Assembly (NCBI RefSeq): GCF_037975245.1
Contig: NC_092561.1
Location: 9,795,001-9,859,000 of the forward strand
Length of the DNA: 64,000 nt
Direction of reading: 5' to 3'
Source: Apostichopus japonicus
Taxonomy: Eukaryota > Echinodermata > Holothuroidea > Aspidochirotida > Stichopodidae
The notes under the pieces are model-generated. The model was not told the origin of the DNA, did no database searches, and saw only the letters and a list, made by a program, of their open reading frames with translations. This document shows positions 34,191-47,800 of the stretch, in pieces. Positions within the stretch are counted from its first letter, which is position 1. Every line of letters begins with the position of its first letter. The translations under genes were made by a program, and so were the position numbers.

Positions 34191-35044
34191 CAACTTTCGT
34201 TCCATTCTGCATAACGTTTTTGGATACAACTTCCCAAAATTTAATTACCTCTGTACTATATCACACTGCCAATGGACCTATCAGATTGCCTGAGTGTTAA
34301 CAGGTAGATTCATACAATAACATTTCAAACATGGAAGAAAAACTTCGGTTACATCCTACGAGATGTGTATTTGTGCAGTGAAATGCCACATTTCAATTTC
34401 TTGGCACCTTGTCGTCGATATATGTGAAGTATGCTTCCGTATAGATATGCAATGTTAATTGTTGTTACGTCCAAGCAGTACAGATCGAGCAGCAATCGAG
34501 CCCAACAGACTTTGCGTGAAACCAACTTTAAAACTTTAAATATATGTTCAAGATTCCTATTCGCTGTCCATCTCGTGAACACGTTACCTTAGGGTAGGAG
34601 GATCGTATAAAATCAACTTTTCTTTTCCAAGACCTACATGTTTTTGTTGACAACGGCAGTGATATAACATTGCAGTGAATGGTTACCGATTAATCCGTGT
34701 ATAAACGTCACAGACAGCACATGTAGGAAGTTCCTTTGGCTGCACAGGATGTCACAGGATGTGAGCCTAATTCTACATTCTCTTCGAAGATCACAGGGTC
34801 TCAGCCATTACTTTGCAAACTCCTTGATCCTCTAATGATCATGGTCCATCTATGAAGGTCCAAACCAACCTTCATCATTCGGGGGAAATATTTTATGAAG
34901 CTTCACGCGGCGAGGGCATTCGATAATTTTCACCAATTGTTTAAGCCATTAACAATATTTTGATTGCCCATAATTACGGTTTATTGATGACTTGCATCAA
35001 AATCTTGTGTAAGGCCTAATGCTTTTATAAAAAGCTATACTCTA

Positions 35045-35350
35045 TGGACAGAAATGTTTCATCAACAAAGGTTGATACAAATCTGAATCTACATCATACA
35101 AAATCTTCAGCTCGGAACAACAACTGGATTCAGAAGGATTGCTTACTACTGGGGAATGCAGCGATGCGCTTTTTTCTATGACTTTCAATAAAGCACCTGG
35201 CTCGGAATGCCTCCCTGTAGTTGTGAATTCCTTAAATCTTGCCTTTCAAAAAGGTTTACTTGCTGATAAGCAAGGACGAGCAAACGTTATATTGATGCTA
35301 AAGCCTTCTAAAGAGCATAGACATTTGAAGAATTGGAGACATATTGACAA
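35045..35350 (+). mobile_element. Fragment of a LINE reverse transcriptase (L1/Tx1-like)
   Basis: The reading frame contains FNKAPGSECLPVVVNSLNLA, then LMLKPSKEHRHLKNWRHI. This matches the start of the L1/Tx1-type reverse-transcriptase domain (KSPGxDGxP, then LIPKxxxxxxLKNWRPI). Key residues have changed (Asp to Glu in PGSE, Pro to His in WRHI) and the frame ends at 35375, so it is an inactive remnant. Confidence 0.7.
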
Positions 35351-38300
35351 AGCTAAATGGTGTTGTGTTATATAAAGTAGCCAGAGAGAGAGAAAGCGAG
35401 CGAGCGAGCGAGATTGAGAGAAATCCCCAATTGCTTACATCAGTATGTTTTAGGATATTGCATGCCAGTGATTATCAGAACATTGCAAAGACAGTTTGAA
35501 ATACCAATGTCAGTTTGAATCACAATCGTAATATTGTTACACTATATATTTCTGCTACAGTTGTGTAACAAACTTTTCACTGCTGATGACATGGTATTTC
35601 TATACAGCAGCATTCTAATAGCAGCTCACATTCCTGCTGGTGATACATGGATCGCCACAAACAAGGCCCCTTGATTATAGTCTCCATATAAGAGGAAAAT
35701 TGAAATCAAATATGGCCCCTAGTGCAGTACCTACCTTAGGGCAAGCTAGACAGCTTGGTTTCATGGGTTTGTGGAACAGTGGGTTGTCAATGCATTGAAA
35801 ACTATCCAATCGGTTGCACATGAAACAGAACTCTATAAAGGAGCTCTTCGAGAGCAGTGAGTTAAAAAAAATTACCTGGATTTTAATTAAATCTTAAATG
35901 AAATGATATTTGCAAACATGCAGTCATTTCAAGCTAAGGTCCCAACTCATGACGTGGTAATTCTATATGTGACCATGTAATTGGAATTATTAGTAAAACC
36001 ACTTGAGTCCATAATATGATCAAAAGATGCTGCCCAGTTGAGTCCATGGCTGATGACGTTTTCCCAATCCCATAACTTAGTCACATATGTATTTGCTAGG
36101 CCGAGGACCACTAAATTAGGCCATGCTATAGTAGTATAGGCCTAACTTGGCTAGGACCAAATTACTAAATGATGATAGGCGTATTAAGTTCGTTTCATAA
36201 CGATCTCTCATCAAACTAATAAATGAAATTTCTGTTATACTTTTACCCCTCTCCCCCTACAAATGAAGCACATACTTCAGTAGCAAACTTCATATAATTG
36301 TGTTTCTGTAAATAGGTCGATGTTTCAGAAAGTTCTAACAACAGATTGATATGTAAGAAATAACATTCACGGCATGATAACGAATTTCAGGCTCAAAGTT
36401 TTTCACAAAGATACTTTTGGTTTTCGTGAGTAACACACATGATCACTCTGTGTTAGATACTTTTATAATGACGTCATGTCTCTCGGAGGTATTTTCCTCC
36501 GCAAAACTGCACGTTCGACTGTACCTATTCTACGCAATATAGCTATACAATAGTGGACGAGCTGGGTGCATGTGTGCAGTCAATGCGTATATTCGTTCGG
36601 GTTACGCGCTCTGTTTGAACAGATTCTGCATACCCGTGTATATTTTGCACATGGAATGGTAATTACAATATAACTGCAATGTTATCATTTGGTTGCATAA
36701 CTATTTTTATTTATATATAATCATACAAATGCCGTTGATAAGACACCGTGTATTGTGGCTGGGCTTTTGAATAGCCAATGAACACGTGGCCGTTTGCGCG
36801 CGTGCGTTGCATGTTGTATGTGTTGCCGCTAGACATGTATAGCATGTTCTGGTGGCTTAGGCCTCCCACACGACCAATGAGGTTCGCATTAAGGTGCGGG
36901 GTTATTGACAGCTTAGATGTTGGCAGAAGAAATGCGACTTTCCCATTGAAACACATTGACTTGGAATGTCTGTATTTAGATATATGAAAATTATAGCCCC
37001 GGCTTTGTGAACATGTTCACGTTACAATACTATCAATTCAGTCAAGCGCGGTTCGGGTCAGGCTACTGTTTCACCTGCAAAGTGTCTCGGATGCCTAAAA
37101 GTTTTGCGGCTATTGAAAAGGTCCATACTGTATGCATATGTCGTGTACGTTATAGACTGATATGTACAACAGAAGCAGACAGCTTTCTGTTTACACAGCG
37201 TTCATAACAGAGACTATCCATAATCCTGGGTAATCTGTCTGACCATAATAAAAGAAACTTTAAGGAAATTGAATTGATCCTTAAAGTACGTTCACACTAT
37301 CATGGTCTCAATAGGGATATACAAATAACTCATTTATTTACCGAATGTGATACAGGCATAACTTCTCCTTGCCGTGTCGGGCACTAAATATATCTCTGTT
37401 GACTTGACATAGGCTTACAGGCTATACATTACAGTCAAGTAGGCATGGATCCTATATTTGAAAGCGTTTTCCCAGATAATCTTCATCTATGGCATGAAAT
37501 TGCTGGTGACGTAATGAAGTCATGCTCAGTTTTCAAATTGTCATGATTTAAAGGGACAGGCTTCATACAAGTTTGCTAATGGAAATGCTAAATTAAATTA
37601 TCTGTATGGATAAGAACCAACATTGATGTTTGAGGATGTTAGGTTGCACACTCACAATTGAGTTCTTGTTCAAATCTTCAAAGCTCTTGATAAATCAACA
37701 TTAAAACAAATGTGACCATACTATGGAATAGCAAAATGCTAGCAAACTTCTCTTACTGTTTAGTAGTTGATAAGCATCAAAATTTGCATTGCATCTGATT
37801 CAAAAGTTTTGATCAGTTCACCATCAAAATAGTAAATCTAAAACATGTTAGCGAAACTTCCAGAATGTGATAAGGCAATTCAGATTGGAGGAAATATGCA
37901 CACACAAAAAACGGGTAAAGATTATGTATCTTTATTGTTGCAATAAAGATTACATCTTCTTGTATGTAAACACTAATAAGATCATGACTTAAATGTTTCT
38001 TAAGATTCTCAGTTAAAATCATCACTAAAAAGTAGCACATGCAACATTATAACTTTTTAGAGCTGTGTCTTTTAGCAACATTGGTTTGACAGAATAGATA
38101 AACAGAACAAAATCACTTTGCTGATGAATTTCGGAAAACAAACTTCTGAAGCAGATTCAATGTTTCTTATTCTAAATGCACTCTGACCAGATGGTTTTAA
38201 TGGGGAAAAGCTGTCCCAATCGAAAGAAAGAAATTAATTTTCTGTTGCCCTGATGGTGTGAACGATTTACCTTGAAATCACTAAGACCGCCCATATCATC

Positions 38301-39222
38301 ATGTTCATCGAACAAATGTAACCTATATATTCTATCGTACACTCGTGAGTCCTATGCTTAACTGTCCTAAACAAAACAGAGAGATTTAATTGGAGCATAA
38401 TCTGTACACTATAAAGAGTCCTTAAAACTAAGTAATTTTCATACATACCGACTGTTCTGTGGAAGATTCTTGACGACCTTAAGTTTCTTTCCATCTGTAT
38501 CTGCTCCTTGAGAGAGATGCAGAGTTTGATAGTAAATTCTGGTCTAATTTGTCACATTAAAACTTAGTATTTGAATGCACCATTACAAAATTGTGCAGTT
38601 TTACCCTATAGACATCAGTTCACAGTACTAAAAGTTTCATGATAAAGCTTCATTTTAATGTACCTGCATAAATATTTCTCCAATATAAGTATCAATTCCA
38701 AGTTAAATTAACATCTTTTCCAGAGTAGCAACCAGATTATGCAAGCAGTAATTCTTAAAATCAGTTTGATTCTATGTTTCCCTAATGTACCCAACCAAAG
38801 TTTCTATACATATACTAATGTGTGTACAGCATTAATACAATATATTACTGTGTCTCCCAAATATATCAAATTGTCGTATACATATACATGTTACTTGTGT
38901 TATATAAAAAATACCAAATGTAAGCAATGTTCCACAAGAAATTGAAATCAAGTTGGTGATGTGTGCAGGAAGTGTACTCTGCCAAATTTTCCAGACAAAC
39001 AGTAAGGAAACTGTTAGAGCAATGTGACTATATCTACATCACAGCTTAAGTCCACAAGATATGCGAACATCTCAATATATCGCTTTGAATATATGTCTAC
39101 AAACTGTGCCTTTTGGAAGTGAGTGTACATAAATACTGTAGTTTGTACAGTAAGACAACACAGTTCAGGTTAAGCAATCTGGCCAAAATACCTTTACTAG
39201 TACTTAGTTTAGCAAGAGCACT

Positions 39223-39430
39223 GAACAGTAGCCGTAATTTTATTTGATGCTACCCCTCCCAACAGCCCCACCTCCCCAGCTGGTTTTACATTTATTAATC
39301 ACTTATGACCTATTGTCTTCCTACCACAGAAGCCATGGTCTTTCTAAGAAGATTACTGCTGGTAATTACTTCTGGAACAGTAGCCGTAATTTTAATTCAT
39401 GTTACCTCCTCTCACCAGCCACCCTCCAAG
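39223..39430 (+). repeat. Direct repeat of about 60 bp spaced by 152 bp
   Basis: GAACAGTAGCCGTAATTTTA occurs at 39223 and again at 39375. Both are followed by a C-rich CCTCCC-type patch and AGCT.GTTTTAC. No coding sense recognised. Confidence 0.6.
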
Positions 39431-41390
39431 CTAGTTTTACCTATGGGTCATTCCGTGTCAAATCACGGATGGCTGTTGCTGCACCATATCCAAAATTTCC
39501 CAAATTTATTATTTGCTTGTAACACCATAAAAGGAGCATATTCTGAAAATGTCACTTGCATTGCTTTAAAATTGGCCGATTTATCACACTTTAAAATTCT
39601 TCAATTTGTCGCCACCGTGGCATTTTCTTGATTTATTAAGTTTCATTCCTCAACAATTAAACATTTTACTAAATTTGCTGATGATCGTGTGTATACAATA
39701 ATGATAGTAATATTGGAGACTTCACTTTGAATGAATCGTGGCCGTGCTCTTATAACAATAAGTTCAATATCCGGTGTTTAGATGGTTGAACATATCTTTG
39801 GCTTGCAAACTGACCAGTCCTTGGAAATATAAGAGATAAGTCCTCCTTCGTTTGCAGAGAATTGTCTGTCCCAACGAAACATATGGTAGTTATTCATTTT
39901 CAAAGCTACATTCGGTAATTTATGTTGCGGAGCTTCATTCTGCCATTCTTTATTAATGTAGACGCTGGCCGGAGTTAAATTAAAGTTAATATCGGGGACC
40001 TGCCACTGGCAGTCACACTTGGAGAAACAATAAAGTAAACGAAATAATATAATAAAGACGACACAGTCCGTGCGTAATCCGTATCCTCTCGTGGTCTACA
40101 ATGAAGTCCTTGCCTCAGTTTAACAGAGGCAAGACTTTTACATAGTTCATTGCACATTGTGAATTGGGTATAAATAGTTGGCAAGCTTTTAAAATAATTA
40201 GTCAAATTAGCTAGTTGCCTTTAACCCAGTTGTTTATAATTAAATGCAGTTTTCAGTCGTTATTTTACTTTCTACATTAATATAGCTTGTAGCGTAAGTG
40301 CCTGTACTGCTATAAAACACAAGTTCAATAAATTTGCAATCGTCCGATCCAGATGCAAAATGGAGACTGTTAACATTCGCAGTAGTCCATACGGAAAAGT
40401 GAAACTATGTGGTTTTGTTGTTAACTAATTACACCTGCATTCTTTCTCTGTTATACCTCTGCATCGTCTTAGAATGGAGTCTTCTTTCATGTATTCATTA
40501 ACTGTGAATCAATTGAAAAGGTTTGCATACCATTTCGTATGCTATGTAAAGTCTTCCACTATAGTATAGGCTTCGATGCCTTTCCGTTGGTTCTGTGTTA
40601 CCTGAGTGCAAAACGTGTAAACGACAGTCACTGCAGACAACAACAAGAAGAAAAAACCCTCAGACAAAAGAAAAGAGTTTAATAGCTCACCCAATTCTTT
40701 CATATCCCAAACGAAAGCATGTTCAGGGTTAGTATAACAACATCAAGCGGTCTACCGTCACCGAAATTACAAATACGCATCTCGAACACAAAAACAAGTA
40801 AAACTATATGAACTATATACATATACAGGCAGCTCAAATCAAGCGCCCTCATTATTTTATATCACCATGATCAAGTCTTAGTAATTTATTTTACATAGCA
40901 TTACTTTACTGTCATATCAACGCAAGTATGAATCAACCAATCAGGCTATTAGATACAGCGTTAGAAGGGCAAAAGTAGCTTGACGGCTGCAGACTGTCTA
41001 TGGGTTAGGTTAGCATGAAAGTTATTTTAGAATGGTAACAATTGCCCAAAATGTATAATGTTTCACATCGCATTAGTTCAAATTTACTTGTTTCTCGCGG
41101 TTAATAGTAGAAAGTTAACTATTGTGCTTCATGATATCTGAGAGATGTCACGTGAAAATACATGCTGTGTTAACCCCGTTTAATTAATGAACGCACCGAA
41201 CGTAGTATGTATTTCGATGTGACATAATTTAAAAAAGAAGCAATCAGGAAACATCAATCAATTTTTAGTGAGTAAAACATATTTTATTCCGAATAATCTG
41301 TGATTTGTTAATGTATGTAACCTAAGAATTCAAAAATTTCTAGTAAATGTAGTAAAGGAACCTTTGCAAATAGTCTAAGTAACCATGTTG

Positions 41391-41429
41391 GACGGGGAAG
41401 GGGACGTGGACGGGGACGGGGACGGGACA
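41391..41429 (+). other. (GGGGAC)n G-quadruplex-capable tract at the duplication junction
   Basis: Six G-runs separated by AC, A or AAG loops end only a few bases before the point (41433) where homology to block A begins. Block A has no such tract before 10811. Confidence 0.65.
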
Positions 41430-42099
41430 GGAACAGTATGACACCATCATCTCGTGTTCCAATATATATGTATATATCAAAGTGTCCTACCTCGAACCTG
41501 TAATAAAATAAATAACGCACTACTTCTATCGATAAGTCTTTCCACTTTATACTTCATCGAGTGAACAGATGAGGGTACGTTGCGAGATATCTTTCAAAAA
41601 CAAGTCGATGATTCTAAGTTTTGACATGGTATAATTAAGTGACCTATTGAGAAAATATCGTTTCTGTGATTTTTTTTTTGGGGGGGTGGGGGATCGTAAG
41701 ACTTTAGTAATAATGACACAATTTAAGAGAAAAAAAGGCTAATTTAAACAGAGCTTGAAAATTGTAACGTAGCGAATGGGCAGACTTTTGTAGCTCCGTG
41801 ATATAAAGGGAAGACGTTCATGGTTTAGTTCGTAAGTCAAGGGGGCTTTAAATAGGCATATGCTACCTTATATAAGATTAATCGCATATGTACCCGTATT
41901 CATTCGAAATTTGGTATTAAACTCGATGCACGTATCAACGAGATCTCTACACTGAAGAATCTAGTGAATCCTGCCTATATCAATAGCTGACCGACTACTG
42001 ATAAATCTGAACCCAAAGGCAAAGCCAGACCAGCACCTGACAATGGTTAGAAATCTGCTGATCACTGTCTTTGAATCGTCCGGGGAGGATCTGCTGGTC

Positions 42100-43220
42100 T
42101 AAACCTGAACAAGTGCTGTCTTGAAGAAGTATTTGCCCTCAAAGAGCAGCAAGCGACCATTGTGACAGACCCTATTGACACTAACACACTAAAAACAGTA
42201 GTTGACTACTCAATCCTTGCAGACCAAAACAACTACAGAAATCTGAAAGACCACCGGGTACTTATCTTCCGTGACAAACACTCGAAGTACCTGATGAAAT
42301 TTAAGGTGCATGTTAAATGTGGTGTATTTGAACCTAGAGAAGAAAGCTCCTACAATCAGCATGTTACTGATTCCTATGACTTTACCAAAGATTCTCTGCT
42401 TACATCAAGTGTAAGTGAAAACCACTGTTGTCGACAATACTAACAAGTACATCAAGTTCTTTATATCAAGCCTACCAAGAACAATCCTGACATAATATTT
42501 CAAGCAGGTGTAACGGTCAGTAATCAAATTCGTCATCCACAATCGTGGTAAACGCCTCAAAATTAGACTTGCGTAATCTATGATATTTTCGTCGTTAAAC
42601 GCTGTCACGTCTGCCAGCAGTTTGGTCAGTTCAAATGTCCACAATCCCTCAAGCGCCCATTGCAATGGAAAACTTAAAACGGAGAAGTATCAATTGCCCG
42701 GCATCAAGTGTTGTATTAATTGTAAACAAAGGCTAATTACCGAAACAGTGATTCCCATGCTGCCATTACTTTGTCATGCCAGAGCTACCCCGAACAACAG
42801 AAACAAAAATATGCACGTCAATCCAATTTTACTGCAATTTAAACGAATAAGGTCCAAACAGGTACATGGTGACAATTTGCTTCATTTTCTCATCTGGAAT
42901 TTACAGTCGCTGTGTAACAAATGTGATGATGATTATGAATTTGCTCTAGAAGACAACATTGACATAACTCTATTTACTGAAAAGTGGTTATCTCCCACTA
43001 TGTCGTAAATAACATTAAAATGTGTGGTTTCAACCTTCATCACATTTACCATACCCTATAAGATTGTCCATGTGAAAAAGTATATGTCGTTCGAGTACAA
43101 GAAGAGGTTATAATAAATTGAGACCATGGTAGTTTTTTTCCTGAAACTGGTGGGTATTCTAAAGGTCATTATCCATACCAGTAAATGTAAAATGAGTTAA
43201 CTAATCTTCTCGAGTACTAG
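42100..43220 (+). mobile_element. Decayed LINE 5' portion, copy B
   Basis: Sister of the LINE at 13385. A 142-codon frame (42580-43008) still contains the start of an apurinic-type endonuclease domain: FLIWNLQSLCNK, then DNIDITLFTEKWLS. The upstream frame 42162-42443 is the relative of 13392-13700. Sequence stops matching copy A near 43225, so the rest of the endonuclease and the reverse transcriptase are missing. Confidence 0.7.
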
Positions 43221-43422
43221 GTTGTTTTCTCTGCAATATACACTTTGCTATACCTCCATTGCTATATATGCATTGCTGTAAAGTCATTGTGGTGCATTCC
43301 TTGCTATATCTTTCTCGTTATATATACCTTAATGCTATACGTTCATACTTACATACTTTAATTGCTATAGTGTCAATGAGAGCTTACACCGTCAATACTT
43401 GAAAGTCATTGTTTTCCATTCA

Positions 43423-46400
43423 TAGGCCATCAGCTGAAGCTCAAAATGTGGCTGTAAAATCAGTTTCGTTCCAGCAACACCGGGTCTAGATTTTTAATGC
43501 ATTTTTGGGTAGTTTAATGCATCACAAACATTATATCAAAAGTTCTCCAAAAAATTTCCTGCAGTATTTTTGTAAGAAACCCTTGAAATTGGGTAAGTTA
43601 TGTAGACATTACGTGCTACGATGCTATGTATTAGGAACACGTGCTAACGTTAGATTTGGTACAGTGGTGCATACATACCACAAGTTATATGTTAAATTAC
43701 GACTGATATATTTTTTTTGTATAATAGTTGGGTCAGGGTTACAAGAATGGTGGAAGAGGATTCTGGTCTAAGGGTCAGTGAGGGTTGTTTTCAGGCATTA
43801 CAAGTTGTGCCCCCCCCCCTCCATTTTCGCCAAAATGGTAAAAAATCACATTTTCAACTTTGAAATATGAAATACAATTTTTGCACATTATAACTTAAGG
43901 GTTTTAATTATAAAAATGTACCACTTTTGATAAACTCAGATATAATGCTTTGTAATAAATCAAATATTTTTAGATTTTCCCCCTATGTTATGAATGCATT
44001 TCGTCTGTGCATGTATGCGTAAATATACACATATAATGAAAAGTTCCTCTCCATAATTGTTACACTCCCCATCCAAACTGTTTTACAAATGCGACCCCCT
44101 CCCCCTCTACTTTACATGTAGCTAAATCCCTAGTTACAATGAGATGTACCAATGCCCCAAGACCAGTGAGCTATTTCTTTTGTATAAATCAATATATAAG
44201 TTGGCACACTAAGACGTCATGGCATATTGTAGATGTGAAATAAAGTTATAGTCGGTATATATCCGTTACCTTAGTACTCTTTCTACAGTCTCCTGCAAAA
44301 CTAGGTACTTTCTCCTTGTTACTGAAACGACATGTTTATAATTCGTATTCCTGCAAAAAGAGTTTCCAAGGGAGTTAAAGCATAAAAGAAAAGATCGACA
44401 AGGTTTCGAATGGTATTTTGAATAATAATAGTTCTATATTCTACAAATAATATGAATAATAAAGGTGAATGGTACAAATAAGTGAATAACGAAGACAGTT
44501 AACTTAAGCCCCAGATATAAAGAAATAATGTATCTATTAAGACTGGGTCGATACACTCAATGGTGTAGTAGAGCTGGGCCTTTGCGATGATTCAAGATAC
44601 AGGTTCTTCATCAAAAGGCGCGGCGCAGAATTAATAAGTAATTAAAAGTTCATGCAAGGACAGTTGTACTAGTCTTAACAGTATCCACTTCAATTCACTG
44701 CATGGAAGTCAGATATGGTATGGAAAAGGGAAAGTCTATTCCGTAGTAGAGGTGAAGATAATCAGATGAAATAAAAGTCACTAAAGACTTGAATATCCTT
44801 CAGTCAAAACTTGAACAGATGCACAGAACATATTAACAATATGAATAAAACAGGTAACGAAATGTTACGGCAAACAATAAAGAACCGTGATATTGGAACA
44901 GGGTCAGGGGCGATGGTTCCCCAACAACAGTATATAAACCTTTGACTGGTTTCAGGACGCGGTATTTGCGTCATCGTCATCAGTAAATGTAGTTGTGAAT
45001 ATGCAAGAGGTAAAGCATGCCCATAACACCCTCCTCCCCCCTCCCATCCCCTCTAAAAAAAAAGTGTGATTTGAAGAAAATGTGGATATTTATCAAAGGT
45101 GTCTGGTAGGTAGGGTAATCTACGTAAAACTACTAATAGCTAAAATGAATATATGAATAAGATCATGTTTACTGGTTCCTTTAAACTCTGGGGAACAAAA
45201 TAATGACAACATGACTTTGAAAAAGTTAACCCTCTTCACAAACTTCAAACTTGATTAAAATTTCAGACTAAGATATCGAGATTTAACACCATCACAGTTC
45301 ATCCTCCAAATCATCTTCTCCTGCATCAACAATCTCAACATCTTCTTGGAAGTTGCTGCAATTTCCATATTTACATAGGTCTGTACACGGTAGTTGTGCA
45401 TTCATTCAGGAACATCTTCCTTTAAGACATTTGCCGACTCTACAGCTACTGCTGACACACTGAAGCAAAACATCTGGGTTAGGTGGCTTCGTCATCCAAG
45501 TGATTATAAGGTCATCATTTTCAAGTTTACATCCATGTCCCTCTGGTGAGAGTGCATCAATCCTTGGCTGCAATGCCCTACTGTGAATAGCAGCCTGGTT
45601 GGTGCAGCGCTTAACATGCGGGATCAGAGCATCTTTTGTTGGTGGTAAACTCTGCTCTGAGGAGGAGATGAACAGAACACCTTGTACCATGAAATTGGAT
45701 ATTTTTGAGTCTCACATTTTATGATGGGGTACCAATATAATTACAGTTCAGCTAGAAATATGTTGCAAATTTCTTTAATAATTTCAATGGAAAGATTAAC
45801 CTGATATTGCATCTCAAAGCGTTTAGAGAATTTTTTAATTTTCCTTGGGGGAGGACCCCCATATTCCAAAAGTCCTAGATCCACCCCTGAACACTCAATG
45901 AACCACACATTGAAGAGAGTACTTTACCTTTCAAGATCTGTATGTCTTCCTTGTCAAGAATTGTATCTAGTTTCTTCAACATAGAGAGTGGTACCTCACT
46001 TCAATGGCAACACGGTCTTTTCCTATAATATTCATAAAATCTGGGCTCATCTTTTTTCCGCTCTGCTGCTTGTCGAAGCAATACCTTAATAAAATGAAAT
46101 AAAAAAAGCACATTGTTTTGCATTTTCTGTTGATCAAAATGTAAGTTTGAACAAATAAGAACTAAGACAATTTTATTTATATACCATGTGATCTGCTCAT
46201 CTTCTATGGACAAACAAAGACACATTCAAATTTTGCAAACCAGTGTCATGCAAAAAAGAATTAAAACAGGCTTTTTTTGACAGTACAGTACATTATATCT
46301 TAATGTTATGGTTTAAATTATACAATGGTAGATTATATCTGTTACTAATAAGACAGATACTTGTTCATTTTGGTAAAGCTAGACAGGCTGACCATAAGAC

Positions 46401-47536
46401 CTTGCAAACCTAACCTTATTGCACCTTTGTTACACTTATTTTTCTAACTAATATATTATCTCTATCATTCAAATAAGGGCCACAGTAAGAAAACTATGAA
46501 GCCTGTATTTAACACTTAGGCTAGTGCCCCAGATGGAGAATTTGAAACAAATTTTCGTTCCTACCACCTTATAACAAAACAAATCAGATGACCATGCCAC
46601 TAAGTAATTATATTATGTTCAGGTCCAACACTGTGCCCTTTGACTTGGATTCTATCCCTTAAGAGCTACTGATCTTGCATTATGCAACTTCTCTTAACAC
46701 TTCAACTATGCCACAGAAGTACAAGTAGAGTCGTGTAGTATGCTTAGGCTTACCTCCATCGAAAGTCTCTGCCTGCTGCAGCTTGTCCCGTTTGCAACGC
46801 CTAGTAATGTATTGTTTCTTTTCCCACATATAATAAATTGAACAGGCAATACACCAGAGCTTCTGCTTGGTTTCCTCGATCTTTTCCGTCAATTCTTCGT
46901 TTAAAATCATATGGGGTCCTCTGGAACTGTCCGTTTTCTTGCAGCAATGTGCTTGCTATCAATGAACCGCCTGTAACACTTATCGTGGAACCCCATCATA
47001 CTATGCTGTTGAACACACGCTTGATCGTAGTAGGCCATGGAGTAATCAGTAGTACGGCGATATCACTGTCTCCGCCGCTAAGATTAAGCCAATCTTTAGC
47101 GCAGGAAGTAACTTTATTCCATCGTTTATTCGTCAGTGCCTTGAATGCTTCAAATTTTACAGATTCAATGTGCACTGAGCACTGTAGATTTCCGTGTGTC
47201 GGAGACTGACTAGCGCCCGTGGGAGCCGCCATGTTTGTTGTTTTCTACAAAGATTGCACACAGAACTCATGGCTCATTGGACAATTCATATCACATGGTA
47301 CAGATATCTCACTGGCGCACAACTTTTGAACGTAAAACGGCAGGTTTCTTAACATACGCAATAAAAAATATAGTTCGATCTTTCGAGCGGAATTGCAAAA
47401 AAACTGCAGGAAAGTACATGGAGAACTTTTGGATCATTAATCTTAGTTAATTTATGTATTCAATGCTGTAGAGAAATTTTAGACCCGCAGTTGCTGGAAC
47501 GAAACAAGCGAATTTCGACCTTCAGCTGATGGCCTA
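43423..47536. mobile_element. 4.1-kb DNA transposon with long terminal inverted repeats, copy-B-specific
   Basis: The left end begins TAGGCCATCAGCTGAAG and the right end is its reverse complement. Inverted similarity continues about 70 bases (both arms share GTTTCGTTCCAGCAAC). The element is flanked by TCA at 43420-43422 and 47537-47539, a 3-bp target duplication. Copy A has the empty site with a single TCA (15980-15982). It carries a decayed minus-strand gene for a Cys/His-rich protein. No recognisable transposase catalytic core was found, so the superfamily is unassigned. Confidence 0.88.
45292..47232 (-). pseudogene. Decayed Cys/His-rich protein gene carried by the 4.1-kb transposon
   Basis: Pieces on one strand follow the order of an uncharacterised Cys/His-rich family common in invertebrate genomes. 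An ATG at 47232 opens MAAPTGASQS, then FKALTNKRWNKV. After a frameshift near 47045 comes GFHDKCYRRF. Another frame change leads to KLWCIACSIYYMWEKKQYI and AETFDG, ending at a GTAAGC donor after 46754. A second block near 46085-46010 has LRQAAERKKDE and, in a shifted frame, DRVAIEVRYHSLC. The last block (45690-45292) has LPPTKDALIPHVKR, ALSPEGHG and a Cys-rich end with an in-frame TGA at 45408-45406. Frameshifts make a functional product unlikely. The function is unknown; the family assignment rests on motif memory. Confidence 0.55.
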
Positions 47537-47800
47537 TCATTGCTATACACTCATTGTGGTACATTTATTGCTATAAAGTTTGTAATGCAATCAAAAGAAA
47601 GTTCGGATCTATTAACTTTAATTGTTATCTTCATCGTCATTTACTGCTATAAAGTCATTGATAAAGTACATCTATTGCTATAGGTTAAACTGCTATAGCT
47701 ATACTTTCATAGGTAAACATCTTAGTCACAATGGTCAGGCGTGACTGTCATTAAATATGATGGTCAAATTAAGGAAAACACATAACACAACATGAAACAA

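Larger units (their letters stand above)
28397..41432. other. Long non-coding stretch between SLC28 copy A and copy B block
   Basis: No host exon recognised on either strand. 28397-32660 is matched in copy B (59757-64000), so it is duplicated upstream sequence of the SLC28 genes and should contain their promoters. It includes a degenerate AATGTTCTA/GTACAA-type repeat (29760-30060) and a SINE-like element (about 32220-32367). 32660-41432 has no counterpart inside the window. It holds a LINE reverse-transcriptase remnant (35045-35350), an 87-bp tandem repeat (34018-34190), a 152-bp-spaced direct repeat (39223-39430) and a G-rich tract at its right end. Confidence 0.5.

Noticed and set aside
33086-41300. 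Scattered 60-90 codon frames across the non-coding stretch
   Set aside because: None shows family motifs, codon bias or splice-compatible neighbours, apart from the LINE remnant at 35045-35350.
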